The notes beneath the pieces are model-generated. The model ran no database searches. It was not told where the DNA came from and saw only the letters and a program-made list of their open reading frames with translations. Source: SABY01 sp964612515 (lineage in GTDB: Bacteria > Bacteroidota > Bacteroidia > Bacteroidales > 4484-276). Taken from it: DNA of 9,417 nucleotides. The position numbers and the translations under genes were made by a program. Each line of letters begins with the position of its first letter. The stretch's first letter is position 1. Shown piece by piece: positions 1 through 5,558 of this stretch. The DNA is taken from assembly GCA_964612515.1 (NCBI GenBank), contig CAZTCX010000146.1, forward strand, positions 1-9,417, read 5' to 3'.

Positions 1-989
1 TCGGCCAGGTGGTAATAAGCATTTTGCGAAAGCGCATCTTTTGGTCCAACTACCTTTTCAAATTTGGCCACAGCCTCCTGATATTTGCCCGTTTGGTAGA
101 GCGAAAAAGCTATCTGGTATTGCTCTTCGCGCGTCGGCGAGCGACGGATGTTGTCCTGATAGATGCCGAAATATTCGAGCGCTTTTGCATAATTCTTTTT
201 TTGATAAAAAGCTTCGCCTACCACGCGTGCTGCTTCGGCCTGCTGCTTTTTGTCGGCAGCGCTCCGAACTATCTCCGGACCATCGGTGGTTATTGCATCA
301 AAGTCTTTTCGGATGTAATTGATTTGTAATAGATAAAACGGCACTGCTGCGCCTACTTCCGAGTTTTTATCCACTTTACTAAAATACTTTAGCGCCTGGT
401 CGTAATCCTGCTGTAGATAGGCGATCTGCGCGTAATAATAGATAGCACCCTGCTGATAATCGGAAGGCGTATTCAAAATCGGGAAAAGTGCCTCACGGGC
501 TTTCGTATAGTTGTCGGTTTGCAGATAGCTGTAGCCCAATTTGTAAAGAAATTCAGGTTGAATGTCAGGCGTAAGATAATAAGGCTCTACCTTTTCAAAC
601 GCTTCGATGGCTTGCTTGTAACGACGGGCATCGTAGGAGATAAAACCAAGATACACCCGTGCCAGGTTGGCTTTGCTATGAGCGTCGTAGCGCAATAAAA
701 AATCCTCAAACTCTTGCCTCGCTTCCGGATGATTGAGCTTGTAGTCAGCCAGCGCAATGTAGTAGGCGGCATCCATGCGCATCAGCGTTTCGGTGGGTGG
801 AAGTGTTTCGGCAAGCGTAAGGAAAACTTCGCGGGCGGCACCGTACTGCTTTTTAGCAATCAGATCGGTGGCGGTGCGATAGGTAGCCTCAGGTGGATCG
901 TAGTAACGGGTTTGCTGGGCTGCGGGCATCAAATACAAAAAAATAAGCAGGAGCAATAATCCTGCTTTTCTCGTCATGCGAATGTTCAT
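1..989 (-). CDS. Secreted tetratricopeptide-repeat protein, N-terminal part (cut by window edge)
   Basis: The reading frame is open on the minus strand from the ATG at 989 to position 1 with no stop, giving 329 codons of a longer protein. Residues 6-25 form a signal peptide: basic start (TRK), Leu-rich core, and a likely cut near PAA-QQ, so the protein should reach the periplasm or outer membrane. From about residue 35 onward helical TPR-like repeats are visible, with typical 'Y..A...F' spacing around residues 50-60, 120-133, 159-170, 195-204, 266-275 and 302-311. Proteins of this kind in Bacteroidota are long TPR scaffolds resembling BamD/YbgF-like repeats; they bind partners and have no enzymatic motif. 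In-frame ATGs also exist at 1019 and 977. I chose 989 because it leaves a normal signal-peptide n-region; 977 is equally possible. No clear TAnnTTTG box lies upstream. The product and role are not recognised beyond the repeats. Confidence 0.8.
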   Translation of the reverse strand, partial: MNIRMTRKAGLLLLLIFLYLMPAAQQTRYYDPPEATYRTATDLIAKKQYGAAREVFLTLAETLPPTETLMRMDAAYYIALADYKLNHPEARQEFEDFLLRYDAHSKANLARVYLGFISYDARRYKQAIEAFEKVEPYYLTPDIQPEFLYKLGYSYLQTDNYTKAREALFPILNTPSDYQQGAIYYYAQIAYLQQDYDQALKYFSKVDKNSEVGAAVPFYLLQINYIRKDFDAITTDGPEIVRSAADKKQQAEAARVVGEAFYQKKNYAKALEYFGIYQDNIRRSPTREEQYQIAFSLYQTGKYQEAVAKFEKVVGPKDALSQNAYYHLA

Positions 990-1075
990 ACTGGTTTCTG
1001 TTCTCGTGATTTCTGTCATCTGGCCTGAAAAAAACTATCATGCAAACGACGCTTTGTGGCACTTATTTTAACATT

Positions 1076-1091
1076 CGGTGTGACTTCGATT
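1076..1091 (+). repeat. Copy 1 of a CGGTGTGACTTCGATT motif
   Basis: CGGTGTGACTTCGATT lies between the divergent TPR and antitoxin-like genes. Its first ten bases recur exactly in inverted orientation at 1462-1471, and GGTGTGACTT recurs directly at 1536-1545, so copies bracket the antitoxin-like locus. The motif is short, so chance is not excluded. Confidence 0.4.
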
Positions 1092-1144
1092 GCTTACAGA
1101 TTGACTTTGCAACCTAAGGAACGGTAAAACATAATAATGAATGC

Positions 1145-1176
1145 TTTAAGTTAGTTTTTAAAATAAAGTAACTTTG
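1145..1176 (+). promoter_or_regulatory. Bacteroidota-type promoter of the antitoxin-like gene
   Basis: TAACTTTG at 1169-1176 matches the phylum's TAnnTTTG -7 consensus exactly. TTTA at 1145-1148 matches three of four bases of the -33 TTTG element with a 20-nt spacer. The ATG follows 17 nt downstream, leaving a short leader. This is an assignment by consensus only; no start site is known. Confidence 0.5.
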
Positions 1177-1193
1177 CCTGAAACTCTACTGCT

Positions 1194-1436
1194 ATGCCAG
1201 AATTGATTATCAGATACAATAAGAAGGAAACCTTGCAAGCATTATTAAATCTTGCCAAGACTTTGGATTTTGAGATTGCAAAGCCATTTTCCAATAAAGA
1301 AACAAAAGCCACTATCAATGGTGTTACATTGGTTGCTGGTGATGATTCTATTGATCTTAACAACCTCAACGAAGTATTCACCGGAAGAAATATTGATGCT
1401 TCAGAACTTAGAAAACAAGCATGGCAAAGAAGCTGA
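1194..1436 (+). CDS. Small antitoxin-like protein (80 aa)
   Basis: This is an 80-residue soluble protein with no signal or membrane segment. The N-terminal half (residues 1-35) has a short strand followed by a Leu-rich helix (TLQALLNLAKTLDFEI). The C-terminal end is acidic then basic, with FTGRNIDASELRKQAW at residues 62-77. Such tails resemble the toxin-wrapping segments of small Bacteroidota antitoxins whose partners sit immediately downstream; this is a resemblance, not a proven family match. The context supports it: a second ATG at 1421 overlaps the last 16 bases of this gene in another frame, the coupling usual for antitoxin-toxin pairs, but that second frame is only 11 codons long. A good TAnnTTTG box lies just upstream. 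If the reading is right, this is an orphan antitoxin that kept its promoter after losing its toxin. It could also be a free-standing hypothetical protein. Confidence 0.7.
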   Translation: MPELIIRYNKKETLQALLNLAKTLDFEIAKPFSNKETKATINGVTLVAGDDSIDLNNLNEVFTGRNIDASELRKQAWQRS

Positions 1437-1456
1437 TCATTATTGAATATTCCTAA
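1421..1456 (+). pseudogene. Truncated start of a toxin-like gene, 11 codons
   Basis: An ATG at 1421 lies inside the end of the preceding antitoxin-like gene and opens a frame reading MAKKLIIIEYS before TAA at 1454-1456. A basic start followed by a run of hydrophobic beta-strand residues (LIII) is how many PIN-type toxins begin (usually followed by a D-T/S pair, absent here), so I infer the remnant of a toxin; the family is uncertain. The frame breaks one base before a repeated motif (AATCG..AGTCACACCG, 1455-1471), which suggests a recombination or deletion junction. No continuing toxin-like frame of useful length is visible downstream. Confidence 0.4.
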
Positions 1457-1471
1457 TCGGCAGTCACACCG
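1455..1471 (-). repeat. Copy 2 of the motif, inverted
   Basis: On the minus strand this reads CGGTGTGACT, two bases, then CGATT, the same blocks as copy 1 with one extra base between them. It starts inside the TAA that ends the 11-codon toxin remnant, so the truncation point and the repeat edge coincide. Confidence 0.4.
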
Positions 1472-1535
1472 TGAATTCTGCCAAAGCCTGAAACAATTAT
1501 TCTGAATACTTTAACAACCACCCTGAGCTGTTCGT

Positions 1536-1551
1536 GGTGTGACTTTCAATT
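1536..1551 (+). repeat. Copy 3 of the motif, direct
   Basis: GGTGTGACTTTCAATT is a slightly diverged direct copy of the motif at 1076. With the inverted copy at 1462-1470 it makes a 9-bp inverted repeat (AGTCACACC / GGTGTGACT) around about 65 bases. Nothing coding is recognisable between them. Confidence 0.35.
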
Positions 1552-1668
1552 TTACAAATGCTATTTTTTGCCCCGTTGGGCTGTGGTTTGAGAAATATTC
1601 CTATTTTCACCCATATTTTTATAAAGCTATTAGTGGTGAGAATCCGGGCTTCTGTTTGTGTTTTTATT

Positions 1669-3663
1669 ATGAAAAGGATGGTTAATTTTAAAAAATCAAA
1701 TCATCTCATCCTTCTGCTTTTTATTTCCTTACCACTTTGGGTCGGGGCGCAAACAATAAATTCCGACAGTTTGTTGAGCCTGCCCGACGCTGCGCAAGGC
1801 TCCGGGCGAATTGAACTGCTTTGCAGTCTGGCCATCGAAAATTTAGATAAAAACCCCCAGATTTCTCTCGTGTATGCGAATGAGGCCGTTCGGCTTGCCG
1901 CTGAGAGCGGAAACAAAATTATGATAAGCGATGCGCTGAAAATAAAAGCAGATGCCTTGTATTATCTCGACAGCATCAAACCGGCCACTTTTACGTATCT
2001 GCAGGCCCTTGAGGTGGAGGAACTGCTGGAAAATCCAAGGCCGGGAGCAATGATTTATCGTTTTGCCGACGTGGGTTTTTGCTATCAGGATATGGGTTTG
2101 TTTGATAAAGCGCTGGATTACTATGAACATGCTTTGGCCATAGCCAGATCGATTGGTGATACTGTGGAAATTGCCACCAATCTGTCGAATATTGCTATTT
2201 CCTATAAAATGCTTGGCAAATACGGGGAGGCCATAGAAGCGTTTAATCAGACGCTGGAACTGGATAAGCTGCAGGGTAACGATGCGAATCTGGCCATCGA
2301 CTACAACAGCATCGGGGCGGTTTATCAGGCCTGGACGAAATATAGCCTGGCGATTGAGTTTTTCGGCAAAGCGCTGGAAATTGATCTTCGCCAGGGCAAT
2401 CGTCATAAACTTTCCATCCGCTACAGCAACATTGCACAGGTTTATCTGGCATGGGACAGCATTCCCGAGGCTATCAATTATTTTAATAAAGCGCTGGAAA
2501 TAGACCGTGAGTTGAATGCTGCCGTTAAAATTGCAACACGGCTGCAGGGGCTTGGTTTGAGTTATATGTCGATGGAGGATTACAACAAAGCCATCCAATA
2601 CCTGACGGAGGCGCAAAAAACTTTTGAAAATTTGCATTACGATTTCAAAACAGCACTTGTATTGGCTGAAATTGGCGAGGCAAATTTGGCGTTGAACAAT
2701 CTGCAAAAAGCAGAGGATTATTACCAGAAAAGCCTCGCGATGTCGCAGCGGCTTAATCTGAAACCAACCGTTGTGGAAGCAGCCAAAGGACTTTATGAAC
2801 TTTATAAAAAGCAAGGGAATGATAAAAAATCGCTCACCTATTTCGAAATTTATAAAGCAACCGAAGATTCCATATTTTCAGAGGCCAGCGCCCGACAAAT
2901 CAACGAGTTTGAAATACGATACGAAACTGAGAAAAAGGAAAGCGCAAACCGTTTGTTGACGAAGGATGTCCAGTTGCTTACTAAAGATATTGAGATAAAA
3001 ACCAGAACTCAGTGGCTGATGGGAACGTTCATCGTTGCGCTGATCTTTGTTTCGCTGGCGCTGTTTTATGCCTTTCGGTTTAAGAAAATATCGCTGTTAC
3101 AAAGCAAGGTTTTATTTGAAAAAGAAACGGAACTCAGCAAGCTGAAAATTGACCAGGTCGAAAAGCGGAACCGGCACTTGCAGGAGGTGTTGTTTGCCGA
3201 GAAGGAAATCAAGCGCTTGCAGGCAGAAAGCCTTGACCAGAAAAACCAAGAGCTGACATCAGCAGCCATTCTCATTGCCAACAAAAATGAGGTGTTCGAC
3301 AATCTGGCCAAACTTGCTGATCAGATGAATTGTGAAAATGGGCAGGGACATCCGGAAATAAAAAAAGAGATGCTTCGTGAGATTGAGCGCCAGACCGACA
3401 TCGAAAACCAGTGGAAGCAATTCAAAGCACATTTCGAAAGTATTCATAAATCTTTCTTTTCCACTTTGCGTGAAAACAACGCAACACTCACGCAACCCGA
3501 CCTGCAGTTGTGCGCCTACATCAAGCTAAACATGGCCACCAAAGAGATTGCCCGCTTGATGAACATTGCCCCTGAGTCGGTGAACACCCACCGCTACCGC
3601 TTGCGCAAAAAGCTGACTTTACCTGCAGAGGAAACGCTGGACAGCTTTATTCACGCTCTTTAA
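1669..3663 (+). CDS. Membrane TPR regulator with C-terminal LuxR-type HTH
   Basis: This 664-residue protein probably senses something outside the cytoplasm and controls transcription. In order it has: a signal peptide (residues 4-28, ending near VGAQ); TPR repeats with classic spacing (NIAISYKMLGKYGEAIEAF, NIAQVYLAWDSIPEAINYF) over about residues 125-375; one transmembrane helix (about 449-469, starting WLMGTFIVALIF and followed by basic FRFKK); a charged coiled coil (about 480-600); and a LuxR/GerE-like helix-turn-helix at 607-650, with recognition helix APESVNTHRYRLRKKL. This places the TPRs in the periplasm and the HTH in the cytoplasm. I see no kinase or receiver domain, so it looks like a one-component regulator. 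The frame is open back to 1558, but the signal peptide fits a start at 1669 (MKRM) or 1678. Targets are unknown; neither neighbour is an obvious partner. Confidence 0.85.
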   Translation: MKRMVNFKKSNHLILLLFISLPLWVGAQTINSDSLLSLPDAAQGSGRIELLCSLAIENLDKNPQISLVYANEAVRLAAESGNKIMISDALKIKADALYYLDSIKPATFTYLQALEVEELLENPRPGAMIYRFADVGFCYQDMGLFDKALDYYEHALAIARSIGDTVEIATNLSNIAISYKMLGKYGEAIEAFNQTLELDKLQGNDANLAIDYNSIGAVYQAWTKYSLAIEFFGKALEIDLRQGNRHKLSIRYSNIAQVYLAWDSIPEAINYFNKALEIDRELNAAVKIATRLQGLGLSYMSMEDYNKAIQYLTEAQKTFENLHYDFKTALVLAEIGEANLALNNLQKAEDYYQKSLAMSQRLNLKPTVVEAAKGLYELYKKQGNDKKSLTYFEIYKATEDSIFSEASARQINEFEIRYETEKKESANRLLTKDVQLLTKDIEIKTRTQWLMGTFIVALIFVSLALFYAFRFKKISLLQSKVLFEKETELSKLKIDQVEKRNRHLQEVLFAEKEIKRLQAESLDQKNQELTSAAILIANKNEVFDNLAKLADQMNCENGQGHPEIKKEMLREIERQTDIENQWKQFKAHFESIHKSFFSTLRENNATLTQPDLQLCAYIKLNMATKEIARLMNIAPESVNTHRYRLRKKLTLPAEETLDSFIHAL

Positions 3664-3694
3664 AATATCAAAATTTTAATTTTTCCTGCTTCGT

Positions 3695-3793
3695 AATCGA
3701 CATATTTGTTCAATTTTGTCGAATGGCAATCGACAAAATTGTCGATTTTTGTCGATTATCATTCGACACTTTTGCGTAATTTTGTCGATTATG
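3695..3793. repeat. Three tandem 33-bp repeats with TGTCGA/TCGACA dyads
   Basis: Three adjacent 33-bp units lie at 3695-3727, 3728-3760 and 3761-3793. Each begins AATCGACA (or ATTCGACA) and has TTTTGTCGAAT or TTTTGTCGATT at unit positions 20-30. TTTTGTCGATTAT is identical in units 2 and 3. Across each unit junction the end of one copy and the start of the next form a dyad with a 7-bp centre: CAATTTTGTCGA-N7-TCGACAAAATTG is a perfect 12-bp inverted repeat (3711-3741), and TGTCGA-N7-TCGACA recurs at 3750-3768. Single half-sites remain at the outer ends. The units fill most of the 155-bp gap before the ATPase gene, and the last ends 25 bp from its ATG. Regular spacing of about three helical turns suggests an operator array; that function is inferred. 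Confidence 0.75.
3777..3784 (+). promoter_or_regulatory. Possible -7 box of the ATPase gene inside repeat unit 3
   Basis: TAATTTTG matches TAnnTTTG exactly and lies 34 bp upstream of the ATPase ATG. No convincing TTTG sits at the expected -33 distance. The box overlaps the TTTTGTCGATT half-site of the third repeat, so a protein bound to the array would cover the promoter. A start-stop mini-frame (ATG AAT TAA) follows at 3791-3799. Confidence 0.35.
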
Positions 3794-3818
3794 AATTAAA
3801 ACGAAAGGTAGAAATAGC

Positions 3819-5009
3819 ATGATGCAGTATTATAAAAGGCGGATATTTAATGAGTTAAATCAACAACTGAGCTACAAAGAAATTGTCGTGTTAACGGGAA
3901 TGCGCAGAACTGGCAAAACGACATTGCTAAAAATGCTTTTTGAAAAAGTTGACTCTGAGAATAAGTTGATGCTTGATATGGAGAACCTCATCAATCAAAA
4001 GGTATTTAGTGAAATTGATTTTAATAATGTATGGAATGGTCTTAAAGAAATGGGGCTTAGTCCGGATAAAAAAGCCTGGTTGTTTTTGGACGAAATTCAG
4101 GCTATGCCAGAAATCGTTAATGTTATCAAATTCCTTTATGATCATTATGATGTAAAATTTATCCTAACCGGGTCAAGCAGTTTTTATCTTAAAAACCTTT
4201 TCCCGGAAAGCCTGTCGGGTCGCAAAATCATGTATGAATTATTTCCGCTTGATTTTGAGGAGTTTTTAATTTTTAAAGGGAAAGAGCGTGAGTTTTCTGA
4301 AGATTTCCAAATTAAAAACACCTCTAAAAGCGAGATACGATATGAAAAAACCAAAAATGATTTTGAGGAATTTCTGCATTTTGGTGGCTTCCCGGGTATT
4401 GTTCTTACCGAAGATGAAACCAGGAAGAAAGCACTTCTTTCAGATATTTTTACTTCTTATTATGAAAAGGACATCCGGCAAATGGCTGACTTTAAAAATA
4501 TGGCCGCTTTTCGAAACCTTATGATGCTGCTGATGCAGCGGGTCGGCTCTCTGCTCGATATTACAAAATTGGCCTCGGAGGCTGGCATTTCGCGGGATTC
4601 GGTGTACACTTACCTTTCATTTCTTGAAGGGACCTATTTTATTTCACTTGTCAGGCCTTATAGCAAAAATGTGAACCGGGAGGTAAGCGGAAGGCGCAAA
4701 GTATTTTTGTGCGACAACGGATTCTTAAATCTTTTCTCGAAAGTATCGCAGGGTAGCTTGCTTGAAAACGCTATGTTCAACAGCCTACGAAAATATGGCG
4801 ACATCCGTTATTATCAGCGACACAGCGGGGTTGAAATCGATTTTATTTTGGCTGAAAAATCGTTGGCTCTCGAAGTTAAAAACACCGGGACAAGCCATGA
4901 TTTGCGAAAGCTCGAAAAGCTGTCAGCGGCTATTGGTATGAGCAATCACTATTTGATTACCTACAATTATGCAAATTTGGATGGCGCTATTCCTGCGTCG
5001 ATGGTTTGA
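3819..5009 (+). CDS. AAA_14/DUF4143-type ATPase (396 aa)
   Basis: The N-terminal AAA_14 domain shows Walker A GMRRTGKT (residues 27-34), Walker B LFLDEIQ with D91 and E92, and the sensor-like LTGSSS (116-121). The DUF4143 part follows: FGGFPGIVL near 190, YYEKDIRQM, a winged-helix-like segment (about 246-270, ITKLASEAGISRDSVYTYL), then a nuclease-fold-like C terminus with E316, D341 and E352-V-K354 in the order of a PD-(D/E)XK site. All key ATPase residues are present, and the length is normal for the family, so the gene appears intact. These proteins are widespread and scattered in bacteria and archaea, and their role is unsettled. ATG pairs at 3819 and 3822 are both usable, with AAAGGTAG upstream. 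The gene sits alone behind the 33-bp array and converges on the CYTH gene 23 bp away. It looks more AT-rich than its neighbours, which may mean transfer. Confidence 0.9.
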   Translation: MMQYYKRRIFNELNQQLSYKEIVVLTGMRRTGKTTLLKMLFEKVDSENKLMLDMENLINQKVFSEIDFNNVWNGLKEMGLSPDKKAWLFLDEIQAMPEIVNVIKFLYDHYDVKFILTGSSSFYLKNLFPESLSGRKIMYELFPLDFEEFLIFKGKEREFSEDFQIKNTSKSEIRYEKTKNDFEEFLHFGGFPGIVLTEDETRKKALLSDIFTSYYEKDIRQMADFKNMAAFRNLMMLLMQRVGSLLDITKLASEAGISRDSVYTYLSFLEGTYFISLVRPYSKNVNREVSGRRKVFLCDNGFLNLFSKVSQGSLLENAMFNSLRKYGDIRYYQRHSGVEIDFILAEKSLALEVKNTGTSHDLRKLEKLSAAIGMSNHYLITYNYANLDGAIPASMV

Positions 5010-5032
5010 TCAAAGAAATTTCCAATCAATCC

Positions 5033-5503
5033 CTACCAGTTTTTAAATGGATTTTTTGATAGTCGCGCATTGTAATAGCGTGTCTTTCCGGTAACCTCTT
5101 TGCCCAGCCAATCTGGCTTTTCGAAAGGATGATCTTCAGAAGGAAGTTCGATTTCAGCTATGATCAGGCCTTTGTTGTCTCCGTGAAATTCGTCCACTTC
5201 AAATTTCAAACCGCCGGCCTCGGGAACAATATGTCGCGTTTTGTCGATGATGCCGGGCTCGCAAAGTTCGAGGAGTTCTTTGGCTTCTTCAATCGTGATC
5301 TCTTTTTCCCATTCGTAGCGGCTGGCGCCCGATGCGTTGCCAATCCCTTTGATGGTTAAAAAGCCATTGTCGCCCATAATGCGCACCCGCACCATGCGCT
5401 CGGCCACAGAGGATAAAAAGCCCTGGGTAATGCGGGTTTTTGTGCTTACGAAAGGATAAAAATCCCCTTTCACCAAAAATTTGCGTTCTATTTCTTGTGC
5501 CAT
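5033..5503 (-). CDS. CYTH-domain protein, likely triphosphate hydrolase
   Basis: This 156-residue cytosolic protein is a single CYTH domain (triphosphate tunnel fold). The defining N-terminal EXEXK is E4-I-E6-R-K8 (QEIERKFLV). Inward-facing charged strands follow in family order: RVRI (39-42), LTIKG (49-53), EWEKEI (64-69), DKTRH (87-91), FEVDEFHG (101-108), EIELPSED (117-124) and TRYYN (141-145). Stand-alone bacterial CYTH proteins of this length usually hydrolyse inorganic tripolyphosphate or nucleoside triphosphates with a divalent metal; class IV adenylyl cyclases share the fold, but I see no reason to prefer cyclase activity. It starts 55 bp after the GH125 gene on the same strand with no TAnnTTTG box between, so it is probably read from the same transcript. 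The two share no obvious pathway. Confidence 0.88.
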   Translation of the reverse strand: MAQEIERKFLVKGDFYPFVSTKTRITQGFLSSVAERMVRVRIMGDNGFLTIKGIGNASGASRYEWEKEITIEEAKELLELCEPGIIDKTRHIVPEAGGLKFEVDEFHGDNKGLIIAEIELPSEDHPFEKPDWLGKEVTGKTRYYNARLSKNPFKNW

Positions 5504-5558
5504 GTTGGTTTTTAATTTGCTGGTTTTTTATCAAAAATTCCTGTCGCTCGCTATTGTT

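Noticed and set aside
9..329. Plus-strand open frame of 106 codons at the left edge.
   Set aside because: It is antisense to the continuous TPR frame on the minus strand, which has clear repeats and a signal peptide.
1447..1491. Frame-shifted continuation of the toxin remnant (IFLIGS then a stop at 1489).
   Set aside because: A few residues look PIN-like, but the stretch is too short and overlaps the repeat motif, so a simple frameshift cannot be claimed.
1558..1668. Longer N terminus for the TPR regulator starting at 1558.
   Set aside because: The extra 37 residues precede a proper signal peptide that starts at 1669 or 1678, and no promoter fits the earlier start.
1843..2814. A 323-codon open frame on the minus strand, antisense to the TPR regulator gene.
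   Set aside because: It lies wholly inside the plus-strand TPR-HTH gene, whose repeats, signal peptide and HTH are clear. The antisense product shows no family pattern.
3695..3793. The 33-bp units as a CRISPR array.
   Set aside because: The units are directly adjacent with no spacers, no cas genes are present, and the conserved bases form dyads typical of protein-binding sites.
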